A stretch of DNA of 64,000 nt, from assembly GCA_030998015.1 (NCBI GenBank), contig JARWMV010000239.1, forward strand, positions 1,426,001 to 1,490,000, read 5' to 3'. Positions 45,976 through 56,836 of the stretch are shown piece after piece. Made by a program: the position numbers and the translations under genes. How positions within the stretch are numbered: the stretch's first letter is position 1; every line of letters begins with the position of its first letter. Below the pieces are notes generated by a model. That model was not told the origin of the DNA. It saw only the letters and a list, made by a program, of their open reading frames with translations, and did no database searches. The DNA is from Ceratorhiza oryzae-sativae. Lineage: Eukaryota > Basidiomycota > Agaricomycetes > Cantharellales > Ceratobasidiaceae.

Positions 45976-48689
45976 ATGACTCGAATCTCTATTTTCAGTC
46001 CTACTACTACAGAAATACCTGCGGGTGCTCCACTAGAATCTGCTGGTTGGAATGTTACTGTTCCCCAAAGTGCGGAGATAGTGCAGCCCCCCGTTCAGTT
46101 GCTAGAACAGCTATTGCCAACAAAAAGGCGACCTCTTTCGATGCCAATCGCAAAGATTTTTGAGGAATTGTTTGGCCCTATGGAACACCCGATGGCCCGA
46201 CCCGGTGATGCATACGCAAAGGCACTGAAAGCACATCAAAATCGAGCCCGCACGCAAAATGGCGCCCAAGCCTACCACTCGTCTGGATCTGGTGCGTTGT
46301 ATCCCAAAACAGAATTCAGACAGATGACATGCTCTCTGGTTTGTCTAGCGGTTCTCGATGCCTTCAGTGGGTTGAACGGCAACTCAACTACCCAACAAAT
46401 TCATAGGGAGCTCGCAGCTAGCTGGAGCCAGTCTCCCGAACTCACTCTTCGGATCATTTGGAATATACGCTCAATACATGAAGGGCAAAATAATAAACAC
46501 GGCTTCTATCACGCTTTTGGTTGGTTGTACAAGAACCATCCACGCACAGCTATAGAGAACCTGATATACATTGTCGAGCCACTATGCCAGCGTCCGATCA
46601 AACGGTGGCGGAAGAACCAAAGAACTGGAGTGAATGAATTGGAGTTGATGGACGCTCCAGAATTTCCCGACGAGGAGACTGCACAGATGTCTCATGGGTA
46701 CTATAAAGACTTGCTCAACATTCTTGTTTTGGCCATGCGAAACGAGCTTGGCGATCCGAACGTTCACGTGTTCAACCCCCTCAATGCACCCCGCCCTGAA
46801 GCCCAGCATCGCAAGCGATCCCAGTGGGAGCGTATCAAAGAAACCAAGAAAAAGCAAAACGAGGCGCTTGGTCTAGAAGCCGCCAAGAAACATCGAGCGG
46901 AGATATCGAAGGAGGCCGACGAAGCTCGAGCCAAGCAAGCAAGGGCGGAACGAGAAACCAGGCGTGAAGCTGATTTTACGCTCCTCGAGAGCAAGCTGAA
47001 GAACGACAAGAGTTTTTTGGCGCTATACACTACAGTTGCCCATATCTTTGCAGAAGTACTTGCGAACGATACAGGTGAGAGAAACAGCTATTATATGGCA
47101 TACGCCTGGAGAATTTGCTGAGCGTACGCATAGCTGTGTTAAAGCGGATCGAAAACTCGTCTGAAGATGAAGCTTTCTGCCTTCAATTCGAGCTCACATA
47201 TGCATCAAAGTGGGCGCCAACAATCGAGGGGTTCCACGGTCGATGGCCAATATCTCCACAGCAATCGCGCTGATCTTGCATGCTCGTGGCCATATGGCTG
47301 ACCTTCCTCTAGTTCTTTCGCAGCGTTTGACACAAGAGGAAGCGCATATACTTCGAAGCTATTACCGTCGCTGGATCATTTCCCCATTGCGTCGCTTTCT
47401 TGATATCACCGAAGTGAAGATGTCTTCTCAAAAGTGGCATGAAATTAAATATCCTCAGGTTTCGGCCGAGTGTATGAAGTCCAACAAGAGCAGTTTTTTC
47501 AAACACGACGAGAAACAATTCGCCAACTATCTTGAAGACGTCGAGGCAGGACAAGCTCGTATAAGCGGTGGAACTTTGCTACCCCACGAGCTATTGGTCG
47601 AGGCCCTGAGGATGAAGGATGTGCCTGTCCCGAAACTTGTACGCAAAGACGGAAAGAGGCTAAAGTCTAAAGCTATAATAGACATGGAAGTCGCCCGGCG
47701 CTTGGCAGAGGTTAGTCAGTGCATTGAGAAACAGTATCGATACGCTTCGGACTTATTCAGGATTGTAGTCGAATAGAAAGGTTATAGATGCGCAATGGAG
47801 GTCGATTGTAGAACGGTTAAGAGAGTCAGGAGAACTTCGTAACTCTCTCGCGATCGTAGATGTTAGTGGTTCGATGGGGAGCATTCATTCCCCTCCTTCC
47901 CCTGATCAGCCAAAATCGTCTATTAGTCCAATTTTTCCCGGTACGTTTTTCTGAATTTGAGGTTTTAATTCCTCTGATTGTATTGCTAGCCGTTGCTCTT
48001 GGAATCGTGCTCGCTCAACTGGCCCAACCCCCATTTGACAACATGTTCATTACTTTTTCTTCTAAGCCTGAGTTATTGACCGTTCAACCTGGAGGACTTG
48101 CGGAACAAGCACATTGGATGGCCACAACAAATTGGTCGATGAATACAGATTACGAAGCCGTATTTTTGAAGCTACTTCTTCCAGTTGCCATTGAGAATAG
48201 AGTCAAGGTACTCCAACTATTCTTATGCTTACAATTTCAGGAGCAAAGCTAACACCTTTTTTTCAGCCTGAAGATATGGTCAAACGACTCTTTGTCTTCT
48301 CTGATATGCAGTTCGATCAATCGTTGAGCAACCGTACTACCACGGGTTGGCAGACTAGCCACGATCGTGTAGTTCAAGCCTATGAAAAGGCTGGCTATGA
48401 ACCACCACAAATTGTTTACTGGAATTTGCAGGGCGGTAGGACTAAACCGGTACTCCAGGTGTGTGACAATTCTATTTTCCATAGTTCGAACGAGCTGATC
48501 CCGGATTTCAAGGACACTCCGGGTACCTCGCTCTTAACCGGGTTTTCGGCCAATATGATGAAGCTATTCATGGAAGGAGGAAATCTTGAAAATGAGCTTT
48601 CAACCAGAAAATCGAGGGATAGCCCAATCACCGTGATGCAGAGAGCTCTATCCAAGGCATGTTATGACACACTGAAAGTCTACGATTGA
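45976..48689 (+). CDS. DUF2828 protein with von Willebrand A domain (one frame break)
   Basis: The protein reads FRQMTCSLVCLAVLDAFSGL, then LLNILVLAMRNELGD, a coiled-coil-like Lys/Glu/Ala block (about 46800-46990) and ASKWAPTIEGFHG. Conserved later parts are KSNKSSFFKHDEKQFANYLE, GTLLPHELL and VIDAQWRSIVERLRESGE. The vWA metal site follows: SLAIVDVSGSMGS, with the DxSxS MIDAS pattern, then FDNMFITFSSKPEL and KRLFVFSDMQFD. This matches the DUF2828 family of plants, fungi and viruses, related to TROVE/vWA proteins. Function is not established, though an RNA- or RNP-related role is often supposed. At about 47222-47250 the frame breaks between EGFHG and SMANISTAIALIL, as if one base were missing. 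No intron solves it. Several introns elsewhere join well. Confidence 0.82.
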
Positions 48690-49009
48690 CTCCCCTCCCA
48701 GCCGATTGGCTTGTGCTCCATTTTATCGCCAATTTGTGTCAATATTCAATACGTTGAATTTAATTGATCTAGCCTTGTCTGAAAAACTTTATTCTTGCAT
48801 ACCTGTATTATCATCATCGAAGATATTTTGTGTGTTAAATTTGAGCCTGGGAGCTACGTCACTACCCTTTAGTCCAATCTAAATGCATTATCAAGGCCAA
48901 GGGAATCTGTTCCCCATTAGAAGTGCAGGTTGTGAGTGGGTGGCTCCTGTCGAAACAGCGGAGCCGCCTACCCTTCCTTGAATAGGGCCGACAAACTTTG
49001 GTCTATGAT
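48690..49009. other. Convergent 3' spacer, no gene seen
   Basis: It holds the terminators of the DUF2828 gene and of KTI12. AT-rich, with no other feature. Confidence 0.5.
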
Positions 49010-50203
49010 TCATGCCTGCATGTTCTCTTCTAAATACTCCACAAACCTCCTGGCCACTGCTCCTGCATCCCATTCCATCTCGCCCTTGTTCCCAGCCAAC
49101 CCTTGTGTAACCGCCCTCTTGCGTGCAGCGACAAATTGTCGTTTATGCCTCGAAAGTTCTGGAAGCGACACATGGCGCGCTGGGAGATTGATGTCAATCC
49201 GTGGTAGAGCTTCGGATTGCGAAGTGGGATTCAAGGACAGGACTCCTCCAGTAACACCCAGAGATGATTGAGCGGACATAATTGCACCGACTATGGCAGC
49301 AGTCGTTTGATCAAGTGTCTGGAGAGCATCTGAGGGGGGCTTGGATATCTGCGCGCATATACAGCCATGTAGACGGAAAGACTAGCTCAATAAGGGGATG
49401 GCTTACAGCGGCCACAGCTTGGTTTGCTGGTTTAATATCGCCGCTTGTGACTGCGCCCCAAATATCCTCGCCAGGAACGGTCTCATCCGACCAAGGCACG
49501 GTGAATAGGGGAGCATCCCATCGAACCATCGAGTTTGGCTCCTCGTAACGCTGTAGGAGATTTTCAAATCTATTTGTTAGGGGTTAGAACCTGTCGACAT
49601 AGCACGGGATAGCAGGCCCACGTTGCAGTTGCGTAACACTCTTGCTCCGGTCGTGCATGGTGCCATTCCCGACACATGTCAGGTGTAGCGACCACAAACA
49701 TCTACTTTCGTGCAAGTTAAGTGAGATGTTCATATAATTGAGACGGCCAAAGACATACTGTGCAAACGCGTACGCCAACCTCACGAGCAGCACAGTAGAT
49801 CTGATATCGGAATCCTTTGATGTAGTTTGCTGAGTCGATAATTAGGATCGTTGATTTGGATAGATCTCGCACGATCGCCGAGAGAAGCGCAGATCGAGCC
49901 GGCTTTTCGAGGCGACTCTCTAAAGACAGCTGAAGCATGATCCCGCTTGGCCATAAGGACTCGACTAGACCCACCATCATAGGATGATCGAGGGATGTTG
50001 AGTGACTCGTCGGACAAAACGATGACTTTCCATGATTTGATGTGAGGGTTTGTATCTTCCACGATCTTGCTCTCAAAGTACTCCTTCAACTGTTGGGCTC
50101 TCCTACTTTTTCCTGTGTCCGGACAGAAATTAGAAGAAACGTTAAGCAATAACCAAAAAGGCGAACCAGAGCACGGAAAGCCGGAGATTGTAACAAGAGC
50201 CAT
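49010..50203 (-). CDS. KTI12: KTI12, Elongator-associated P-loop protein
   Basis: Kti12 is an ATPase that works with Elongator in wobble-uridine modification of tRNA. The P-loop is split by a 73-base intron and rejoins as GFPCSG-KSRRAQQLKEYFES. Further family blocks are WKVIVLSDESLN, EKPARSALLSAIVRDLSK, ILIIDSANYIKGFRYQIYCA (Walker-B-like), WDAPLFTVPW and the C-terminal RHVSLPELSRHKRQFVAARK. The Kti12 signature FxxTCS-like segment falls in short exons near 49600-49700, where I did not resolve every junction. Related PSTK kinases have a similar P-loop, but the C-terminal half favours KTI12. The start ATG at 50203 lies just before the P-loop, as usual. Confidence 0.88.
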
Positions 50204-51011
50204 ACGAGGTAGAGTTCCGAATATGAAATACTAGGGCTTCAGCCAAGGCCTAAGTGCTTGACAGTTGAGCGATCGAGGAATAGTGACACTGAATCATGTG
50301 ACTAAATTTGGTTCCGCTCATTAGTTGGGTGGCGCAGGCCCTCTGGCTTCGCCACCACGATCACTACTCTCGAATATCGATAAGTCTAAATATCACGACT
50401 TACAGCATTCGTATCCTCTTAGTAAATGCCACGCGGATCCGAGACCAAAAAGGGGACGGGCTCATATGCAAAGCCAAAGTGGGTACATGTTCGATTTATC
50501 AAGATAAAAGGCTGAGCAAATTGTATCACCACCAGACACAAGTATAGACCATACTACAGGCAGCCAAATTCAAAGACTCGACGTCAAGGTAATGACCTTA
50601 GCCCCAGAGCATCAGCTAACGATGGTTCACATACACATCGTTGCGCCGCCCCTTGCATTTAGATAGCCATATTCACCAAAACCCTGCCAAAACCTCCCCC
50701 TCACGGATTCAGTACTACTGCGCGCAGGTTGAGCCGCATGCTCCACCACCAGCTCGCCAGAGACGACGAAACCGAAGCCCAACAATCCCCGGGGGTCTCT
50801 TTGGTGACGAGAGGGGTTTGTCTGTGGGCTGTATGTTCCAGAGAGCGGGCTAAGTGCTTGAACGACAGGTACCGTTAACCTTGAACTCGTTCGAAAACTG
50901 GATAAAAACTTGGTGGGCACCCCTTTTTGCGCATACATTTAATATCCAGCTGAGCCCTACGGTCCTTTAGTCAAATGAGAAGCTGCCAGAATGGCTATCC
51001 AATACTTACAG
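50204..51011. other. Spacer with a possible upstream exon
   Basis: This is the promoter side of KTI12. On the plus strand an open stretch at about 50641-50831 (QVEPHAPPPARQRRRNRSPT) could be an exon of the disordered protein that follows: it ends at a GTATGT donor and joins in frame to the exon starting at 51012. No ATG is present in that frame, so a still earlier exon would be needed. An ATG at 50622 opens only a 14-codon frame. Confidence 0.35.
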
Positions 51012-52651
51012 TGAACTACCTCCCAATAACCCCCTCAGAGCCGAAGGAAGCCATCTCAATTCTAGTTGCGAGCAGGAAGGAGACGATGACGAAGGCGAAG
51101 ACGAAAATAACCCGTTTGCATTTCAACCACCCACACCGCCCTCGTCCCCGTCCCCTGCGATTCGCGGTGCCCGAATTCCTCTTTCTTATCTAAAATCGAG
51201 ACCTTCTTACCGTCGAAATAATATGCAGTGTATGAACTTGGCTTCTGTGGCTACTGGCGCAACGCCAGTATTCGTTGAGCCAGTATACCAAGAGGACTAT
51301 CGCGATATAACCGTACCCCTAAACGACGATATTCATATGTCCAGTGCAGCCGATCTTGTCGACAACGCGCAACTGCTTCCTCCCAGACGGAAATCACAAC
51401 AAGAACAGGCTCGATATTCTATTTCACCTCAGCCTATTCCCTCGCCACTTTTCATATCCGACTTCTACCCCAACTCGCTGGCCTTGCCCCAACTTTCTCT
51501 GTTCCATCAACATTTCCTTTTTCCTCAGATGACACTACAGTGCTTACACCAACCCATAATGCCACTGAATTTATCGGTCGAGACGAAGCACGAGACGCAT
51601 TGCGCGACCAACATTCGTTTATTTCCTCTATTTACACTACCAGTCCAACCCCTGAAGACTTCTCAGAGAATGCGTCTATTGGTGATTTCAGTCTCACTTC
51701 TCAATCCAAAATGTCTAGTCCGTCCCTTGGCCAAACTTGGGCAAGTGCTTCGCCCACGGGTTGCGTGTTCACGAGTGCTCACAGGTCAAGCAGAAAAACT
51801 ATCTGGAAGCCAGGGCGCTTCCATATCCCCTGAAACCTCGCACAGATTCCCCTGATATTTACAAAGCTAGACTTCTCGCTTATGCGGCTACCGCTGCGGA
51901 TCAACTGAGTAGCTCCGGTAGAGACGAAGTTGTCGCATACGAGAGATGGGGTCATACCAGATTCGCTGCCAGTAGCATCGACCGCGAATCGCTCGACAAC
52001 GCCTGGTCGAGCAAATTGGACGACAATAGGCTTTCCGACGGTACATCCGAGCCAGTTCGGGCCCCCGAGCTTCAGCCGCCCCGAGACGGTGCACCCTTGC
52101 CTTCCATTTCCCAAGCTCAAAACCGACTAGAACTGATTCCGGAAATATCGCCTTGTCCTAGCAACCAAGATGCCCGTGAATCTGCAAAGTTTATTCCCCC
52201 GAACATTGGATACTTCGATGATTGGAATGACGAACCTATCAGAGAAGGGTCTAACAAATCTGGTATCCAACTATTTCCCGAAGACGAGGACGAGTTGGTT
52301 GCAAACGAGCCACCTGACGATCAGGATGCCGAAGATGACGAGCCGTCTCCTGTATCAGAAGAGCCGACGATTCTCCGTCGAGAGGGTCGAATGGGGCCTA
52401 GCCACACCACCGCCACCCCGCCAAAGCGGAGCCTCCCACTGTCAGCCCCTCGCTTCGACTCGCCAAAAGAGGAAATGTCTGCCACACCTGAAACGATGGT
52501 TGTCACCCAAGTTTACGGTTCGAGCCGCTGGACATGTTCGACCCAGCCCTTTTGCTCATCTGCTGAGGAATCGCCGAACCCACCTGCTGAAGCCGAGACG
52601 ACTGCGAAGGAAGACAACGCAGAAGACGAGATTGAATCTTGGCCCTCGTAG
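51012..52651 (+). CDS. Disordered acidic protein of unknown function, 5' end uncertain
   Basis: The reading starts after a TTACAG acceptor at 51011 with LPPNNPLRAEGS and an acidic patch (QEGDDDEGEDENNPFAFQ). It continues PPTPPSSPSPAIRGARIPLS and VFVEPVYQEDYRDITVPLND. After changes of frame at about 51430-51540 and 51740-51790 it ends with NYLEARALPYPLKPRTDSPD, IPPNIGYFDDWNDEPIREGS and a Glu/Asp-rich tail EDNAEDEIESWPS. The frame changes are presumably introns, but I could not fix their borders. The second has no good intron and may be a frame break. No domain is recognised; the composition suggests a regulatory or scaffold protein. An internal ATG at 51223 is a possible start if upstream coding is rejected. 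Confidence 0.55.
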
Positions 52652-52783
52652 CTTTTGCCTGCAAACAAGCACACACGTTCTCAGATGTATATTAGCACAC
52701 GCATTCATTCATAATTGAAAACAATGCAATTGAAACGCAAGCCTGATACAACGTAAATCCTACAGCTCGGAGAACATAGATAT

Positions 52784-53685
52784 CTAGTACACGGCTGACT
52801 TCTTGCCCGCAAGCTGGAGGTGAGCCGAGTGCTCGTCGTATGGGGTTTTGGAGAGAGGAATCTGCCGCCAGAGATCGGGGGTGATGAACTGGTAAGTCCC
52901 GGAGATCTAGAGCGGAAGATGTCAGCGTGGTGAGTCCGGATAAAAAGCACGGGATTTTCCGCATACCGCGACGAAGGTGGCCTTCAAGAAGTTACCCATA
53001 GTTGCAGTACTTCCCTTGGATTGAGTGTACACATCTTGAACACCGGCGAGTTGCAGCAAGCGCTTGGACGCGGGCGCAGCGACGATACCAGTACCACGAG
53101 GCGCAGGAATCAGACGGCACATGACCGATCCGACCTTGCCACTGACTTTGGACGGTACAGTGTGTGGTTCACCAAGTGCAGCACCCCAGTATCCTCGCCG
53201 GACGGGAACGACGCTCAGCTTGGCAGCGATGATCGCACCCCGGATGGCAGTCGCGACTTCCTTGGCGCACTTGACGCCGAGTCCGACGTGGCCGTCGAAA
53301 TCGCCGATCGCGACGAACGCCTTGAATCGAGTGCGCTGGCCGGCACGAGTCTGCTTCTGGACGGGCATGATTTTCATGACTTCGTCCTTGAGCGTCGGGA
53401 GGAAAAAGTCGACGATCTGGTACTCCTTGATCGGGAGCGAGAAGAGGTAAATCTCCTCCATCGACTTGATCTTGCCGTCCTTGACTAGGCGGCCAAGCTT
53501 GGTGACGGGCACCCTTGGGGTCGTGTGAGTTGTGGAATGATGTGGGATGGATGTGGTTGATCGACTTACCACTCCTTGTCATCGTCCTTGCGACCGCCGC
53601 GACGAGGGCCTCGTCGACCACCACGTCCACGGTCTCCACCGCGTCCACGTCCAAACCCACCACGTCCGCGAGAAGAATCGGCCAT
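52784..53685 (-). CDS. RPS2: 40S ribosomal protein uS5 (Rps2)
   Basis: The protein is part of the small subunit near the mRNA entry channel. The N-terminus is an RG/RGG tail ([18 protein letters not shown]), methylated in other fungi. Next comes [20 protein letters not shown], then [20 protein letters not shown]. The S5 signature is [40 protein letters not shown] and [19 protein letters not shown] follow, and the last exon is [15 protein letters not shown] through GKKSAVY. Three coding exons. Upstream of the ATG a GTGAGA...TACTAG pair (53834-53695) marks a likely 140-base intron in the 5' leader, as is common for ribosomal protein genes. Confidence 0.95.
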
Positions 53686-54693
53686 TTTAATTCACTAGTA
53701 TACGAGTCAGCAAGTGGCCATCCAGTGCGAATCGACCCATCCGCCCATCCTCGTTGGCGGTTCGCGCATTTACGCCGCGCAAACTTCCGACTCGTACGCA
53801 GAACACATATTGCTGCATGATGATATATTCTCACCTTGATACGTCGAGAGTGTCGCCTAGGACGGTCTTGGGGACGTGAAGCTTGATGATTAGAATTGCA
53901 TCCGTTCAGGGTCCACCTGTTGCAAATCGAGCCCTTGCCGCTCGAATTCCACTCTGGTCAAATGGGAGAGAAAGCAGTGAACTAACCGATGTATGATTTG
54001 CCAAGAATGAATGGCCCCACTGCGATTGCTCCGTCAACATGTCTATAGCTGACGAAAGTGACGCAATGTTCAATATGCCACGGATCATGAAGTCCTGGAC
54101 AACTGGGTGTCATTATGTGCGCCTCGTCATTGTGATCCCAGTGGTATGGTTATTATGTGCGTTTCGGCTGTCTTTCTCGACGTATGGTCGCGCTACCGCT
54201 CGCCCCACACGGTGGCCTGCTATGTTCCGATTTAGACGGAACAAGCGCCCGTAGCTCGTCTTGCTCCAATCTTGTCTCGTCTCGTGGATGTCGCACGACG
54301 AGGGGTGCGATCGCGATGGGATCCGACCAATGAGACAAGCGCATACATATTGCTATGTCCCAAAGCGACTGCGGGGGTTGCGGCGGCGCACGTTTGCTCC
54401 GGTGGCAAGTGTGCCAAGCACGGCCAAACAACGGCGTGTCCGGCGGCCTTAAGTACTCGGTGCCTTGCCGCCGAGGCCAGAGGTTGACCGCCACCACATC
54501 CGTCGGATCTCTGCCACCGCCGCAGCTCAGTCGTTTCCCGTGAGTGCTCGCCATCTGTTCTGTTCTGTTCGCTTCTCGCTCATCACCCACTCTATCTCGT
54601 CCCCATTCGGTCGCCATCAATTTTCCTTCGCACGCCGGCAACGCGGTCAGGATCTCCCCAAGCAGCATTCAAGAGCCAAGTTGGCAAAACGCA
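53686..54693. promoter_or_regulatory. Divergent spacer, RPS2 and antizyme
   Basis: About 1 kb between start codons facing apart. The RPS2 side carries the likely leader intron 53695-53834. The antizyme side has a pyrimidine-rich tract (about 54554-54606), a common feature of fungal promoters and leaders. The short open frames in between lack coding character. Confidence 0.45.
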
Positions 54694-55789
54694 ATGATGT
54701 CGAATTCCAAAACAATTACGAATCTACAATCTAGTCCTTACCCCTCGTATGTCCGCACTCGAGCCCAAAGGCATCTACTGACTCGGTGCAAATTTTCTAG
54801 CAACGCTGGCCGTCGAAGCGTTGGAATGATGGGGTTCGACGCTGCTCCCAGTGTGCTCGCTGTGTGCCGCATCGAAGGGGCACAGTCGGACCTGCACTAT
54901 TATAATACCGCTTTCTCTGGCGGGGCAGGGGTGAGTCAACCCGACCCAACCCGCGAAATACGTCACTCACCTTAGCCTTTGATCATTCTTATCCTATAGT
55001 GGCGTTTTTAGGGTTCCTACGGATAAATGCCCGCCAGATATAACCAAGTCTGGCGGGTCGTCGGGCTGTGTGACAGGCAGTCTGGCGTCGCGCACTGGAG
55101 GATACCCATTCTCCCAGTGCAATTCCGTTTCCGCATCTCCCTCTTCCACCTCCTTCCCTCGACCTATCCCTCATTCTCAGCCAAGCAGCGCTATCAAGTA
55201 TCCTCTGACCCCCGACTCAAGTCCCGAATCGATTCACCACTTCCCTCCGCATCACAGCCACCACTATCCTCCCAAACCCCCCGGACAACTCCAAACGCCG
55301 CCCCAAACTCCCGAGGCACTTCCGCTCAACAATGACCTCACGACTCCTACCGCTCTTGAAGTTCTCACAACGCTCTTTCCCAACTCGCCCGCGGCCAAGG
55401 CTGCGCTGCCCTACGCCAAAGCCCTACGCATCACTTCGCAGGCGTCTACGTGGGATGGCGTCGTGCTTTCTCTGCCCGGCCAAGAGCGAACGCTTTACGT
55501 ACTAGGGCGTGGAGCTGAGGCCTTGATGTTGCGCGAGAGTGTTACTGCGCTTTTGGACCTTGCCGACGAGCATTTGGAGTGTATGGCGTTTGTGATCGCG
55601 TTGGAGAAGGGTACCCCTGGGCTTGGTGAGTGTGATGCGTGACATATAAATCAATGAATGATACTAACGAGGGCCATTGCTGTTGCAGGTGAATTGGTTC
55701 ATGCACTCACCTACTTGAGTGGTCAGATTGTTACGAAGCCCCCGTTTGCCGCTAATCCCTCGTACGTCCTTGTGGGCATCGAGCTCTAG
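54694..55789 (+). CDS. OAZ1: Ornithine decarboxylase antizyme, needs +1 ribosomal frameshift
   Basis: Antizyme binds ornithine decarboxylase, sends it to the proteasome and blocks polyamine uptake; its own synthesis rises when polyamines force a +1 frameshift. Exons are 54694-54746, 54801-54930, 55000-55625 and 55689-55789. Frame 0 gives 64 residues (MMSNSKTITNLQSSP to GGAGWRF) and stops at UAG, 55009-55011. The +1 frame then runs 238 residues: a Pro/Ser/His-rich linker, VLTTLFPNSPAAKAALPYAK, the antizyme core LYVLGRGAEALMLRESVTAL, LDLADEHLECMAFVIALEKG and the family end YVLVGIEL. Total is 302 residues with the shift. The coding halves lie in one exon, so splicing cannot replace the shift. 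The second ATG follows directly after the first. Family assignment is strong; efficiency of the shift is untested. Confidence 0.9.
55006..55011 (+). promoter_or_regulatory. OAZ1: Programmed +1 frameshift site of antizyme mRNA
   Basis: The zero-frame codons here are CGU UUU UAG in a run of five U (55005-55009). With UUU in the ribosomal P site and UAG in the A site, a slip of one base puts the same tRNA-Phe on UUU again. The next codon is then AGG, which opens the antizyme frame. Known antizyme sites mostly use UGA (UCC UGA), so UAG is unusual. Confidence 0.75.
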
Positions 55790-56836
55790 GCATCAGACAT
55801 GGCTATTTTCTTTTTTCTCCTTTTTTCCTTTTCCCTTTTCCGAATGTAGTCTGCTTTATTGTGAATCCATTTCGCCTCCTTTCTTCAATCCTAGAGGTCC
55901 TATAGACCATTTCCAGTTTTATATCACAACCAGCGGTAGCAGACTAGCGTATAACATAGGATGTTTCCGCAGATTGGGTTGGAGCTGGAAAGAGGTACAC
56001 TTGATACGTACCCGTAAGAGGCAGACTATATTCTATAATTCCGACAGCGATCCACTCAGATCCAAACACATTTACGATCAACCATAATCATGGTTCGCAG
56101 GTTTGCTCCAAACAGGATATTGCCAAGTCCTGGACATTGGTCAAATTTCATTTACTATTCATGTATCTCTTCCGAAATATTGGCCTTGATATGAATTCCG
56201 GTTAAACGTTTCGACCTTGACATACCATTGACGGGTCAGTGGTCATGGGATATGAGCACTTAGGGGTACGGAATATTGTGTCTGTTCGGCTTGCATCTTG
56301 AATCGCCAATTACCGATCATCCGAAGGGACCAAACGTTTTATCTTCCAATCCAAACTGTATCCAGAGGTCTCACGACGGAATTACTCCACCCCCCACGAA
56401 ACGAAATGGATGGGTATGCCACCTTCATCTTGATTCCACGATTGTATGGTTGAATGTATATCCTAACAAAATATTCTTAAACGAAACATCCTAATACTTT
56501 ATCCACACCAAGCAGTCCGGCCACGTAGACCTTAATCGGGCCAGCGGTCCGCTGACTGTATGCACGTGCCCATCTCGGCTGACCGCAGCCGCGGGTGCCA
56601 AATATCCACGCGCTCCCGACGTCGGTAGCTTGTGCTCGATCCAGGAATTAATTAGCAACTCGTTCTCGTTCTAATTAGATAGTTGGTTCTTACTCGAATT
56701 TTCATTCTGTGATATCCTTCAGCACTGTGCCGCTTGATCGGGTGGCGCGGACCGGCTTCCCGCCTCTTTTCGCCCCATAGATTTGATCCTTTTCTACTTA
56801 TCGACGGATATTAGTTGTCCCTATCCTAGGCTCGTT
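55790..56836. other. Spacer after antizyme, no gene seen
   Basis: About 1 kb. The first part is T-rich (55805-55850) and probably contains the antizyme terminator. Open frames up to 122 codons (55719-56087) run out of the last antizyme exon in another frame and are shadows. A GC-rich patch at 56520-56640 may belong to the next promoter. Confidence 0.45.

Noticed and set aside
55065..55075. GTG TGA C resembling the yeast antizyme shift site GCG UGA C
   Set aside because: A +1 shift here leads to the wrong frame (the 102-codon frame), not to the antizyme core, and its own upstream frame is closed by TAA at 55041.
55027..55335. A 102-codon frame starting at ATG 55027, as antizyme first frame
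   Set aside because: Its stop could shift +1 into the antizyme frame, but its residues lack antizyme character, while the antizyme frame is already open and Pro/Ser/His-rich from 55010. The multi-exon frame from 54694 explains more.
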